NCBI RefSeq assembly: GCF_011290505.1
Contig: NZ_JAANPV010000005.1
Location: 186,001 to 250,000, forward strand
Direction of reading: 5' to 3'
DNA from: Paenalcaligenes suwonensis
Lineage (GTDB): Bacteria; Pseudomonadota; Gammaproteobacteria; Burkholderiales; Burkholderiaceae_B
DNA length: 64,000 bases
Shown: positions 46,942 through 56,072 of the stretch, one piece after another
Position numbering within the stretch: the first letter of the stretch is position 1
Layout of the letters: every line of letters begins with the position of its first letter
The notes under the pieces: generated by a model
The model's input: the letters and a program-made list of their open reading frames with translations, nothing else
Databases searched by the model: none
What the model was told of the DNA's origin: nothing
Translations under genes and position numbers: made by a program

Positions 46942-48636
46942 TTAGCCAGCCGCAACCTCCCCGGCACTAGCCTTCTCTTTCTCCCGCAGCGTTTCATGAG
47001 CCGCCTGCAACGCCTGCTCTACCGTTTCAAACAGCAATTGCTGACGTACCTTACGCAGTAGCCCCGCCCTCGCCACCTGCCTACGTAAATGCGGATTAAG
47101 CTCTGACATCACCACCCTGCAATCAGCCTGCTGCAGATCAAGAATTGTTTTCTCTAGTACCTGCAACGCCGTGCCATCCATAAATGGCACGTAACGCATA
47201 CGCAGCACCAACACCTTAGGTATTGGTTTTAAGTTTTCGATGCGTCGCTCAAATACATCCACGCCGGCATAGAAAAACGGCCCCTCTACCGACAACACTT
47301 TGATTTCTTCATCGCTGTCGTACAAAGAAAGAAACTCGGGCGCTACCAAACCATTCAAGCGTTTTTTCTCGATTTTCTCTACCGAAACGCTATCCGACAT
47401 GCGCTTCAAGAAGTGCAGCATAGCCAATACCACACCAATATTTACCGCTACCACCAAGTTGGCAAATACCGTAATCAGCAGTGTCACCACCAAAATAAAC
47501 ACATCAGCCCAAGGCGCTTCGCGCACTATTGCGTACACTGTTTTAGGTTGGCTCATGTTCCACGCGACCATAAACAGAATCGCTGCCAAACTGGCTAAGG
47601 GGATATAAACCGCCAAAGGTGCCAATACTAGTAGCACTAAGACCAGCACCAGCACGTGCACAATACCCGCAATAGGACTAGTACCCCCGTTACGGATATT
47701 GGTGGCGGTACGCGCAATGGCGCCGGTTGCGGCAATACCGCCAAACAACGGCGCTAACACGTTTGCTATGCCTTGCCCCACCAGTTCTTGGTTAGAGTTA
47801 TGTCGCGTATGGCTCATGTTGTCAGCCACGACAGCAGACAGCAGCGACTCAATCGCCCCCAGCATGGCAATCGCAAAGGCTGGCCCTACTAAATCCAACA
47901 CTCTATTAAGAGTGATTTCGGGTAGTTGAAAACCGGGTAGTCCTCGCGGTATTTCACCAAATGCCGACCCGATGGTCGCCACCGATTCAAATTGAAAAAT
48001 AGCTTGTATTAGGCTGGCTACAATCAGCGCTACCAATGGCCCTGGCACCCGCTCCATGCGTTTGATGCGCGGCGTGATAATAACCAAAAATAACGATAAC
48101 AATGCCAACAGCGTTGTGGTGAGGCTTAGTGACGGCAGGCTTTGTAGTAAAAACCAAAGCTGCTCATGAAACATGGCGTTAGAGTCTGGCGTGGGCAAGC
48201 CAAAAAAGTCTTTCCATTGCCCTACCCAAATAATGATCCCTATACCCGCCGTAAACCCAACGATCACCGGGGCGGGGATAAATTTAATAACCGCCCCCAT
48301 GCGCGTAAAGCCAAGTATCAACAGCATCACACCGGCCATTAAGGTGGCGATCTGCAAACCATCAATACCGTGTTGAGCCACCACCCCCGACAAGATCACG
48401 ATAAATGCACCGGTGGGCCCCGCAATCTGTACACGGCTGCCGCCAAACAACGACACGGCTAAACCCGCAATGATAGCGGTATAAATGCCTTGCTCCGGCT
48501 TCACACCTGAAGCGATAGCAAATGCCATGGCTAATGGCAGTGCCACGATCCCCACAATGATCCCCGCCACGATGTTGGGCAACCAATGTTTACGTTCCAG
48601 CAAACCGGCCCGTTTGGCTTCTAAAATGGCAATCAT
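46942..48636 (-). CDS. SulP-family anion transporter with STAS domain
   Basis: A 564-residue member of the SulP (SLC26-like) family. The N-terminal membrane core (about residues 10-410) has the family signatures GIIVGIVALPLAMAFAIASG and RVQIAGPTGAFIVILSGVVA. The C-terminal STAS domain (about 435-550) has VLVLRMRYVPFMDGTALQVL. The substrate may be sulfate, bicarbonate or another anion; nothing nearby decides it. Confidence 0.93.
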   Translation of the reverse strand: MIAILEAKRAGLLERKHWLPNIVAGIIVGIVALPLAMAFAIASGVKPEQGIYTAIIAGLAVSLFGGSRVQIAGPTGAFIVILSGVVAQHGIDGLQIATLMAGVMLLILGFTRMGAVIKFIPAPVIVGFTAGIGIIIWVGQWKDFFGLPTPDSNAMFHEQLWFLLQSLPSLSLTTTLLALLSLFLVIITPRIKRMERVPGPLVALIVASLIQAIFQFESVATIGSAFGEIPRGLPGFQLPEITLNRVLDLVGPAFAIAMLGAIESLLSAVVADNMSHTRHNSNQELVGQGIANVLAPLFGGIAATGAIARTATNIRNGGTSPIAGIVHVLVLVLVLLVLAPLAVYIPLASLAAILFMVAWNMSQPKTVYAIVREAPWADVFILVVTLLITVFANLVVAVNIGVVLAMLHFLKRMSDSVSVEKIEKKRLNGLVAPEFLSLYDSDEEIKVLSVEGPFFYAGVDVFERRIENLKPIPKVLVLRMRYVPFMDGTALQVLEKTILDLQQADCRVVMSELNPHLRRQVARAGLLRKVRQQLLFETVEQALQAAHETLREKEKASAGEVAAG

Positions 48637-48710
48637 GTATGAACCTCAGAACTAAGAATCAACGTGAGCATATGCATCGCTCTATCATAATATGCCATGC
48701 TCCAATACAC

Positions 48711-48758
48711 AAAAAGCCGCTGTACCACAGGACCATCCTGCGATACAGCGGCTTTTTT
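48711..48758 (-). terminator. Intrinsic terminator after the metal ATPase
   Basis: Arms aaaagccgctgta and tacagcggctttt with a central weak pairing and a six-T run, between the SulP gene start and the ATPase stop (13 bases after the ATPase stop on the minus strand). A-run and T-run on both sides may allow bidirectional use. Confidence 0.85.
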
Positions 48759-48770
48759 ATGCGGCTATGT

Positions 48771-51056
48771 TTACTTCTTTAAGATACGCAAGCTATTCAT
48801 AATCACCAATAAACTTGCCCCTACGTCTGCTAACACAGCCATCCACATGGCGGCGCTACCAAACAAAGCCAAACACAAGAACACGGCTTTGATTAACAAG
48901 GCGGCACTAATGTTTTGCACCAACACCACATGCAGTTCTTGAGACAGCTTCCAGCTTGCTGGTAACTTCGCCAAGTCATCATTCAAGATGGCGATGTCCG
49001 CGGTTTCGATGGCGATATCAGAACCCATGGCCCCCATCGCAAAACCCACATCGGCCTTGGCCAACGCAGGGGCATCATTAATACCATCCCCCACCATGGC
49101 TGTAGGTGCGTGTTGCTGTAATTGCTGCAACCACTCCAGTTTTTGCTCGGGCAGCATTTCTGCTTTGTAGTCAGTGATCCCCAACGACTTAGCAACCGAA
49201 CCTACTGCATAGGGGTTATCGCCCGAGGCAAGGTACACATTCACACCCAATTGGCGCAAGTCACTCAGTGCGGCTTTAGCCCCTTCTTTCACCGGGTCGC
49301 TGATCGCAAACGCTGCGACGATTTGTTTACCGTCAAACAAGAATACAAAACTTGCACCTTCAGACTGCCAACGCTGCTCCCACGTTTGTAACGCATCCGA
49401 GCTTTCGCTTGCACCCAACGCTTCAGCCCAGGCACGGCTACCCAAACTATAGGTAGTATCCACCAATGCCGCCTTCACTCCTTTACCCGGTATAGCCTCA
49501 AAACCTACCATGGCTACACGTTGATCCGACAACTTTGCTTCGGCCAACGCTTGCGATGCAGGGTGATCAGACAAACTCGCCAACGCATGCGCAACTGCCA
49601 AGGTGGTGCTGGGTTCGGCGTCTTCTCGAATAAAGTGGTCACGTAAGGCTGGTTTACCTTCGGTTAGCGTACCGGTTTTATCCACCATCAAGTTACGCAC
49701 TTGACGCAGTTTTTCCAGATATGCGCCACCTTTCACCAACAGACCTTGTCGCGCGGCATGCGTTAACGCACTGACCACCGCTACAGGCGTAGAGATCACC
49801 AAGGCACACGGGCACGCAATCACCAACAGAACCAATGCACGGTATAACCAATCTGCCCATACTCCACCCATAAACAATGGCGGGATCACGGCAATAGCAA
49901 GCGCAAACAGCACCACTATAGGGGTGTAAATACGCGAGAATTTATCTACAAAACGCTGTACTGGCGCTTTGTTCTGCTGAGCATCCTGCACCGCATAGGT
50001 AATACGTGCGAGCAGACTTTGATCATAGGCAGAAGACACGCGATATTGCAGTTCACCCATACCATTTACCGTACCAGCAAACACACTATCGCCAGTACTT
50101 TTACTAACGGGCAAGCTTTCCCCTGTAATAGAGGCTTGATTCACCGCTGACTGACCGCTTTCTACTATACCGTCTAGCCCCAAGCGCCCACCTGGCACGA
50201 CACGAACCAGCGTGTTCATGGCTACCTCTGCGGGGTGCGCAGACACCCAGCCTTTATCGTCATCCCATACTTCTACGGTTTCTGGCGCCAAGGCTAATAA
50301 GCTATCTACCGCTTGACGCGCTTTATCCAGCGACCGTGCCTCAATGAGTTCGGCCAAACTAAACAGCGACATTACCATCGCCGCCTCAGGCCATTCACCC
50401 AACAGCACTGCACCGGTAACAGCGATACTCATCAACGCATTAATGTTGAGATCTAGGTAGCGAATAGCGATCCAGCCCTTGCGATACACGCTTAGCCCTG
50501 ACAGCAAGATCGCGCCAATGGACATTATCACTACCAACCAGAAAGGTGCGGATAACCACGCAGCAATTTCTGCTGCCAAGGCTAAGCCCACACCGGCGCT
50601 GATACGCCCCCATGCCGCCAACCACGTTTTTTTGGTGGATGCAGGTTTAGCCGATAAGGCTGCACCTTTGTTTTCCAGCAGCTCTGGGCTCATACCCAAG
50701 CGCGACACGATTTGAATCAACGCATCACGAAAACCAGTTTGATGCACAACGCTTAGTTGGCGCTGCATAAGGTTAAATTCCAACCCCACTACCTCACCAC
50801 GCGGTGTTAGCGCTTTACGCAACAACGCCTCTTCGTTAGGGCAGTCCATTTGCTCAATACGCAAGATAGTCTGTTGCTGATTTTCACCAGCCCCTGCGAA
50901 GCGCTGTACAGCAGAAGCTGTTAAATCAGCAGGAGTGCAGCACGATGCGGGTTGCGCAGATGCGGTATCCTTATGATCATGGGTGTGCCCATCATCATGG
51001 CTATGGTCATGATCGTGGTTATGATCATGACTATGTTCATGCGTAGCGTTTGTCAT
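48771..51056 (-). CDS. zntA: Zn/Cd/Pb-exporting P1B-type ATPase
   Basis: A 761-residue heavy-metal export ATPase. In order: a His/Asp-rich N-terminal tail (residues 6-28, many H-D-H units), a Cys pair (SCC, about 38-40), a heavy-metal-associated domain with the degenerate metal site MDCPNEE (about 70-76), eight membrane helices with the ion site CPC (about 415-417), TGES (311-314), the phosphorylation motif DKTGT (459-463) and GDGINDAPALAKAD. The chosen ATG (MTNATHEHSH) fits the operator; an in-frame start 75 bases upstream would overlap the operator. It is divergent from its MerR-type regulator. Confidence 0.93.
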   Translation of the reverse strand: MTNATHEHSHDHNHDHDHSHDDGHTHDHKDTASAQPASCCTPADLTASAVQRFAGAGENQQQTILRIEQMDCPNEEALLRKALTPRGEVVGLEFNLMQRQLSVVHQTGFRDALIQIVSRLGMSPELLENKGAALSAKPASTKKTWLAAWGRISAGVGLALAAEIAAWLSAPFWLVVIMSIGAILLSGLSVYRKGWIAIRYLDLNINALMSIAVTGAVLLGEWPEAAMVMSLFSLAELIEARSLDKARQAVDSLLALAPETVEVWDDDKGWVSAHPAEVAMNTLVRVVPGGRLGLDGIVESGQSAVNQASITGESLPVSKSTGDSVFAGTVNGMGELQYRVSSAYDQSLLARITYAVQDAQQNKAPVQRFVDKFSRIYTPIVVLFALAIAVIPPLFMGGVWADWLYRALVLLVIACPCALVISTPVAVVSALTHAARQGLLVKGGAYLEKLRQVRNLMVDKTGTLTEGKPALRDHFIREDAEPSTTLAVAHALASLSDHPASQALAEAKLSDQRVAMVGFEAIPGKGVKAALVDTTYSLGSRAWAEALGASESSDALQTWEQRWQSEGASFVFLFDGKQIVAAFAISDPVKEGAKAALSDLRQLGVNVYLASGDNPYAVGSVAKSLGITDYKAEMLPEQKLEWLQQLQQHAPTAMVGDGINDAPALAKADVGFAMGAMGSDIAIETADIAILNDDLAKLPASWKLSQELHVVLVQNISAALLIKAVFLCLALFGSAAMWMAVLADVGASLLVIMNSLRILKK

Positions 51057-51095
51057 ACACAAAACCTCTTTATCACAGTGTTTTAGGTAGTACAC

Positions 51096-51116
51096 ACCTT
51101 GTAGTGGCTTTAAGGT
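51096..51116 (-). promoter_or_regulatory. MerR-type operator in the ATPase promoter
   Basis: A 21-base imperfect dyad with ends ACCTT and AAGGT around a core GTAGTGGCTTT, closely resembling CadR/PbrR-type operators as I recall them. On the minus strand it overlaps a -35 box TTGACC (51114-51119) and sits inside an over-long 19-base spacer to a -10 TGTACT (51089-51094), the layout that MerR activators correct by DNA distortion. Confidence 0.75.
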
Positions 51117-51149
51117 CAAGCCCCCACGCATCGTTAGGATGAAAACTTC

Positions 51150-51581
51150 ATGAAAATTGGTGAATTAGCACAATTGGCGCGTTGCGGCACCGAAACCATA
51201 CGGTATTACGAACGTATAGGTTTACTGCCGCCACCTGTGCGCGGTGACAATAATTACAGACGCTATACAGAGCAGCATGTGGAGCAACTGCGCTTCATAC
51301 GCAATTGCCGCAGCTTAGATATGACGCACGAAGAAATACGTGCTCTGTTGGATTACAGCTCGGCTGAACCCACCCCCGACTGCAGCCCCATCAATGACCT
51401 AATACAAGAACACTTGCAGCACGTCACTATACGTATACAAGAACTGCAATCATTGGAAAAACAGTTGCGCGATCTGTACCTGCAATGCCAGCACCCTGGG
51501 CATGTTAGTGATTGCGGTATTTTAGAAAATCTCAGCAAATTGCCACTAGAAGAGCGCAGCTCGCAAAGCCATTTAGGCTAA
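51150..51581 (+). CDS. MerR-family metal regulator, CadR/PbrR-like
   Basis: A 143-residue MerR-family activator. It has the winged helix start (MKIGELAQLARCGTETIRYY, ERIGLLPPP), a long dimerisation helix and a metal-binding layout of C78 (PTPDCSPINDL), C113 and C122 (C-x8-C in CQHPGHVSDC), the arrangement of Cd/Pb-sensing CadR/PbrR rather than the Zn-sensing ZntR arrangement. It is divergent from the ATPase gene across a 93-base gap that contains the operator. Confidence 0.88.
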   Translation: MKIGELAQLARCGTETIRYYERIGLLPPPVRGDNNYRRYTEQHVEQLRFIRNCRSLDMTHEEIRALLDYSSAEPTPDCSPINDLIQEHLQHVTIRIQELQSLEKQLRDLYLQCQHPGHVSDCGILENLSKLPLEERSSQSHLG

Positions 51582-51615
51582 TCGCCACAACGGCTTTGCA
51601 TAGGCTGTGTAGACG

Positions 51616-52029
51616 TTATTTGCCAAATGCCTTATCGCTTACCCACATCCCTACCAGCATGGCTGGCACAAACCACCATGCAGTAGAGATCAACGCGCTG
51701 AACGACACCAAAGCAGGCCCAGGGCAATAACCTGCTAATCCCCAACCTATACCAAACAACGCCGCACCGCTAAGCAAGCGTGTATCCACTTTCTTGTTAG
51801 TAGGTAGCTCAAACGAGACAGCCCCCATGGGAGGCTGCGAGCTTCGTTTTGCCACCCTAAACGGCCACCATGCCACGGCAATAGCTCCCACCATCACGAA
51901 TGCCAGTGAAGGGTCCCACTGCCCAAAGAAATCCAAGAAATTTTGTACTTTGGTAGGTTGCCCCATGCCGGACAGCATCAGCCCTAAACCAAACAACAAA
52001 CCGGCTAATAACGCACTGACTGCCGCCAT
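51616..52029 (-). CDS. YeeE/YedE (DUF6691) membrane protein, second subunit
   Basis: A 137-residue, four-helix membrane protein of the YeeE/YedE sulfur-transport group, with FGLGLMLSGMGQPTKVQNFL and GIGWGLAGYCPGPALVSFSA; Cys in GYCPGP is the conserved thiol. I chose the ATG giving MAAVSALLAGLLFGLGLML. It is 2 bases downstream of its partner at 52032-52466; the two probably act together. Substrate unknown; related transporters take up thiosulfate or other sulfur compounds. Confidence 0.85.
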   Translation of the reverse strand: MAAVSALLAGLLFGLGLMLSGMGQPTKVQNFLDFFGQWDPSLAFVMVGAIAVAWWPFRVAKRSSQPPMGAVSFELPTNKKVDTRLLSGAALFGIGWGLAGYCPGPALVSFSALISTAWWFVPAMLVGMWVSDKAFGK

Positions 52030-52031
52030 GA

Positions 52032-52466
52032 TTACAGCCCTCCTACTACATGACGCAACACATAAACGGTTGCACCACCTGTCACAATAAAAAGTACGGT
52101 AGCCACTAGCGAGCGAGTAGACAGCCGCGCTAAGCCACACACACCATGGCCACTGGTACAGCCCGAACCTAAACGTGTACCTATACCCACCAGCAGACCG
52201 GCTATAACGATGCCCACAATGGACTGCTCAGATGGCTGAGGTACAGCACCACCCACCAAGGTATACAACCATGGAGAAATCACCACCCCTGCTACAAACC
52301 ACCAGCGCCACGACATACGCGGTGCTTTACACAACCCTGCTAAAATCCCACTAACCCCTAAAATCCGTCCATTTACTAATAACAACAGACTAACGGCTAA
52401 TCCTATTAGCAGCCCGCCTGCCAATGATGTCCAAGGGGTAAACGCATCCCAGTTAATTGTCATCAC
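52032..52466 (-). CDS. YeeE/YedE membrane protein, first subunit
   Basis: A 144-residue, about four-helix membrane protein with the conserved [20 protein letters not shown] segment containing two Cys, a hallmark of YeeE/YedE (TsuA-like) proteins. It is paired with the DUF6691 subunit and follows an AT-rich palindromic promoter region. Together they resemble the PmpAB type two-gene sulfur transporter. Confidence 0.88.
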   Translation of the reverse strand: MMTINWDAFTPWTSLAGGLLIGLAVSLLLLVNGRILGVSGILAGLCKAPRMSWRWWFVAGVVISPWLYTLVGGAVPQPSEQSIVGIVIAGLLVGIGTRLGSGCTSGHGVCGLARLSTRSLVATVLFIVTGGATVYVLRHVVGGL

Positions 52467-52524
52467 TCTTCCTTACTTGCACTGCCATGAAAGCAGTATC
52501 CACACGACTACGCCATACAACACT

Positions 52525-52540
52525 ATATATAATTATATAT
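52525..52540. promoter_or_regulatory. AT palindrome overlapping -10 sequences on both strands
   Basis: A perfect 16-base palindrome of only A and T (ATATATAATTATATAT), 59 bases upstream of the YeeE/YedE gene. It contains TATAAT on the plus strand (52528-52533) and on the minus strand (52532-52537). A TTGAAA -35-like box on the minus strand (52553-52558) is 15 bases away. It could be an operator for an ArsR-type repressor such as BigR, known for AT-rich operators before pmpAB-like genes; this is inference. Confidence 0.5.
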
Positions 52541-52665
52541 TATATTTTTATATTTCAAAATCCGAACCATGTACAGTGGGCAGTAAGACTATAAGGGTTT
52601 GCTGCGCAAAGCGCTGACACGTGCCCTATACTGAGCCCACTTATTGCTTTTAAAACAGGACTTTC

Positions 52666-53043
52666 ATGTATTTAGCCCTTAAACACTCTCATGTCACGGC
52701 TGCCGTACTCAGCATCTGTTTTTTTATGATTCGCGCATGGTGGTCGGTCACAGGCTCAGCCCTACTACAAAAGAAATTTGTACGCATTGCACCGCATGTC
52801 ATTGATACTGTGCTTCTGGCCTGTGGGTTGGGCATGGCGGGTATGTTAGGAGCTGCCGCTGCTGCCCCATGGCTGTACACCAAAATCGTTTTGTTAGTGG
52901 CTTATATTATTGTGGGAACCTATGCCATTAAACGTGGCCGTACACCGCAAACCCGTGCCATTGCAGCGGTGATTGCGGTGCTAATCTTCATGTATATCGT
53001 TGGCGTAGCGCTATATCGCAGCCCAGCGTCATGGTTTATCTAA
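52666..53043 (+). CDS. SirB2-family membrane protein
   Basis: A 125-residue four-helix membrane protein matching the SirB2 family: YLALKHSHVTAAVLSICFFM, RIAPHVIDTVLLACGLGMA and KIVLLVAYIIVGTYAIKRGR. Its biochemical function is unknown. It is expressed away from the YeeE/YedE pair across a 199-base AT-rich gap. Confidence 0.85.
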   Translation: MYLALKHSHVTAAVLSICFFMIRAWWSVTGSALLQKKFVRIAPHVIDTVLLACGLGMAGMLGAAAAAPWLYTKIVLLVAYIIVGTYAIKRGRTPQTRAIAAVIAVLIFMYIVGVALYRSPASWFI

Positions 53044-53051
53044 ACGCGTAC

Positions 53052-53975
53052 TTAGCGTTTTTTACCCAAGACCAAGGCACCACCCAATACAAATACTGTT
53101 CCTAAAATTTGCATCACGGTAATGGGCTCGTCTAAGAACCAGCTGGCCAAAAACAGCACGGAGACGGGCCCAACCAACCCCATCTGGGCACTCATGGGTG
53201 CACCAATACGCTCTACTGCCCACATGGTCATAAAGGTAGGTAGCACGGTGTGAAATACCGCATGCAATACCGATAGCCCATACACAGGCGCAGGCTGCAC
53301 CAATACACTCCACCCCTGGGCTGCAATCAGATGAATCAGGGTGTACACCGCTGAAATACTCATGGCATAAGCCACCAAGCGCGTAGAGCCTATATTTTTG
53401 ATTAGCTCACCAGATGCAATCAAATAAATAGAGTAAGACAGGGCCGATCCGAGTACAAACAACGAGCCCAACAGCACGTCATCCCCTGAAAAGGATAAGT
53501 CCTGCACAAACACTAGCCCTACCCCCAAGTACGACAAAGCCAATGCTAACCATTGCTTGGGCAGTATTTTTTTACGCAAAAACACCGCTGACAGTAATAA
53601 AACAAAGGTGGGGGACAAGAATAGGATGAGTCGTTCCAAGCTTGCTGAAATGCGCTCTAAGCCCATGAAATCCAGCAAACTTGCCAAGTAATAGCCCAGA
53701 AAACCCAAAATCAGCAGCTCAAACATTTGCTTTAACGTTAGGGGTTTAAGCTGCCCCGCTTTGACTTTGCGCATTTGCCAATAGGCAATCATCAAAAATA
53801 CTGGCAACGCCAATAGCATCCTAAAGCCCAACACGGTCAATGCGTTAACGCCATACTGATACGTCAGCTTTGCCACAATGGCTTTGGCCGAAAACAAAAT
53901 TGAACCCAAGCCTGCCAGTAACAGCCCGGTATACAGTGAGTTAGAGCGCAACGCGGCGCGAGCTTCAGTATGCAT
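53052..53975 (-). CDS. EamA-family (DMT) transporter
   Basis: A ten-helix drug/metabolite transporter with two EamA domains: VAKLTYQYGVNALTVLGFRM in the first and SYSIYLIASGELIKNIGSTR in the second, ending WFLDEPITVMQILGTVFVLG. I use the ATG MHTEARAALRSNSLYT (307 residues); an in-frame GTG 72 bases upstream would add an eleventh hydrophobic segment. Substrate unknown. It diverges from the MarR gene. Confidence 0.88.
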   Translation of the reverse strand: MHTEARAALRSNSLYTGLLLAGLGSILFSAKAIVAKLTYQYGVNALTVLGFRMLLALPVFLMIAYWQMRKVKAGQLKPLTLKQMFELLILGFLGYYLASLLDFMGLERISASLERLILFLSPTFVLLLSAVFLRKKILPKQWLALALSYLGVGLVFVQDLSFSGDDVLLGSLFVLGSALSYSIYLIASGELIKNIGSTRLVAYAMSISAVYTLIHLIAAQGWSVLVQPAPVYGLSVLHAVFHTVLPTFMTMWAVERIGAPMSAQMGLVGPVSVLFLASWFLDEPITVMQILGTVFVLGGALVLGKKR

Positions 53976-54085
53976 GAGGGGTTTGATGCTAAAGATGTAA
54001 AAAAGATTGCCTAGGCAGAAAAGTACACCATACAATGCATTCTTCACGCAATTTTTTGCTGGCTTTGCTACCTATACGCGACACC

Positions 54086-54577
54086 ATGACAAAATCCTCT
54101 TTCTACAAAGAAGGAACGGATGTTCTGAAAACACAGGCCAATCTGGGGCTGCTCACCAAACATGTATTGGGTTCCATACATGCGGTGATTGCGTTGCGCA
54201 TTGCGCACTTGGGACTCACTGCCATGCAATGGCGCCCTCTGGTTACCCTGCGCTATCACGAGCACATTAATACACCTGCAGGTCTTGCCAAAAAAATGGG
54301 TATGGACACAGGAGCGATGACGCGCACCCTAGACAGACTAGAAGCTAAAGGCCTGTTGTCGCGCCAACGCTGCGAACAAGATAGACGCGTGGTATTGCTG
54401 AGCCTTACCCCTGAAGGTCACGAGGTATCCGGCAAAATTTTGCCTGAAATTGCTGAAGCCCTGAATGTGCACTTAGCAGGGTTTAGCAACACTGAAATTT
54501 ATCAATTGCTCTCTTTTCTGGATCGCTTACGCGAGAACGGTGAGGCGGCTTTGCTTTCCTATTCCTCCGAATCCTAA
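54086..54577 (+). CDS. MarR-family regulator of the efflux operon
   Basis: A 163-residue MarR-type repressor. The winged helix includes INTPAGLAKKMGMDTGAMTR with TLDRLEAKGLLSRQRCEQDR. The chosen start MTKSSFYKEGTDVLK gives a typical length; the upstream in-frame frame adds 17 residues. Its 3' end precedes the outer membrane efflux gene by about 75 bases, so it very likely controls the pump genes that follow. Confidence 0.9.
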   Translation: MTKSSFYKEGTDVLKTQANLGLLTKHVLGSIHAVIALRIAHLGLTAMQWRPLVTLRYHEHINTPAGLAKKMGMDTGAMTRTLDRLEAKGLLSRQRCEQDRRVVLLSLTPEGHEVSGKILPEIAEALNVHLAGFSNTEIYQLLSFLDRLRENGEAALLSYSSES

Positions 54578-54653
54578 ACCGCTACAATTTTTTTCCACAG
54601 ATAACTGCCTAAGCAGTAAGCGCTTAGTCAGCATGTTTAAGCTAAATGTAAGA

Positions 54654-56042
54654 ATGAAGCGAATTTATCCTCTGTTACTTGCTGCCCTTCTAAGTGGTTG
54701 CGCCGCGATAGATACGCAGCCCTTACCTCTCTCCCAAGTGGAAGGTGCTGCCCTTGGTCTACAATCCAGCCAGATAAGCTGGCCTGAAGATCAATGGTGG
54801 TTACGCTATCACGACCCGCAGCTCAATCAGGTAATAGAACAAGCGCTACAACAAAGCCCTAGCTTACAAATCGTCGAGGCTCGCTTACGCAAAGCCCAAG
54901 CCTTGGTGGGCAACGCCCGCGCGGTGCAGTTACCACAAGTGGATGCGAACTACAGCCTCACGCGCCAACGCTACTCTGAGCGCTACTCCACCCCTGCCCC
55001 CTACGCAGGCTCCATGTATACCGATAATTCACTACGGTTAAACGTAGGCTTTGATTTGGATATTTGGGGTAAAAATCGTGCGTTGTATGCCAGCGCGCTC
55101 TCACAGCAAGACGCTGCCTCGGCAGACATTCAGGTAGCACGTAATGCCTTAATTAGCGCCGTCACGCAAAGCTACTTCAATTTACAGAATGCCTTGGCGC
55201 AAGCCAGCATGCTGAAGACATTGGAGCAGCAGTATCAAGAAATCCTCACCATTACCGAGCAACGCATTAACGCTGGCTTGGATACCGAGGTAGAACTGCA
55301 GCAGGCTAGATCATCGCTGGCTAGCACCCGCGCCCAACAATTACAGGCTGAAGGCAATGCCCAACTCTTGCGTAACCAAATCGCAAGCCTAATGGGTTTT
55401 GGCCCTAGCGCTGGTGAGCAATTAACCGCTGTCAGTTTGGCCTTACCCGCCCAACTGCTGCCCACCCAGATTCCTATGGAACTCTTAGGCAGACGCCCTG
55501 ACATTTTGGTTGCCAAGCTCGCAATTGAAGCCAGCCAGTCCAAGATTGATGCCGCCAAGGCGGACTTCTTTCCCAATATCAATCTAAACGCCTTTGCTGG
55601 ATTTTTATCGTTAGGTGCCGACAACTTATTGCACGGTGACAGCGGCGTGTATGGCGTGGGCCCGGCGATCAGCCTACCCATTTTCCATGGCGGTGCGTTA
55701 AATGCCCAATTGCATGCACGCCAAGCGGAAACCGACGAAGCCATCGCCACCTATAACCAACGCGTCATCGATAGCGTGCGGGAAGTGGCTGACGCGATTA
55801 GCGCCATCCACACCCTACAAGCTAGACAGCAGCAACAGCAACAGGCCTACGATGCCATCGCGTTGGCCAGAGACATTGCTGTGGAACGCTATAAGTCTGG
55901 CTTAGGTGACTATGTGCAAGTACTGCTTGCCCAAAACACGGTTACTCAACAAGCGCTACTGACCACCGATCTTCGTGTGCAAGCCTTTAATCTGGATGCC
56001 CAACTAGCGACAGCGCTAGGTGGTGGTTTTCAAGCAGAGTAA
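54654..56042 (+). CDS. NodT-type outer membrane efflux lipoprotein
   Basis: A 462-residue outer membrane channel of the RND/MFS efflux group. It has a lipobox LLSGC (Cys about 16), the family segment WWLRYHDPQLNQVIEQALQQ and two repeated TolC-like halves, with RNQIASLMG and DILVAKLAIEASQSKIDAAK. I place the start at MKRIYPLLLAALLSGC; longer in-frame starts begin inside the MarR gene and destroy the lipoprotein signal. It is followed by EmrA. Confidence 0.92.
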   Translation: MKRIYPLLLAALLSGCAAIDTQPLPLSQVEGAALGLQSSQISWPEDQWWLRYHDPQLNQVIEQALQQSPSLQIVEARLRKAQALVGNARAVQLPQVDANYSLTRQRYSERYSTPAPYAGSMYTDNSLRLNVGFDLDIWGKNRALYASALSQQDAASADIQVARNALISAVTQSYFNLQNALAQASMLKTLEQQYQEILTITEQRINAGLDTEVELQQARSSLASTRAQQLQAEGNAQLLRNQIASLMGFGPSAGEQLTAVSLALPAQLLPTQIPMELLGRRPDILVAKLAIEASQSKIDAAKADFFPNINLNAFAGFLSLGADNLLHGDSGVYGVGPAISLPIFHGGALNAQLHARQAETDEAIATYNQRVIDSVREVADAISAIHTLQARQQQQQQAYDAIALARDIAVERYKSGLGDYVQVLLAQNTVTQQALLTTDLRVQAFNLDAQLATALGGGFQAE

Positions 56043-56072
56043 TTCCGCCCTATTCTCCACATACAAACAATC

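Noticed and set aside
50986-51045. Short-period catgatcatgac-type DNA repeats
   Set aside because: They encode the His/Asp-rich metal-binding tail of the ATPase; the repeat is in protein composition, not a separate DNA element.
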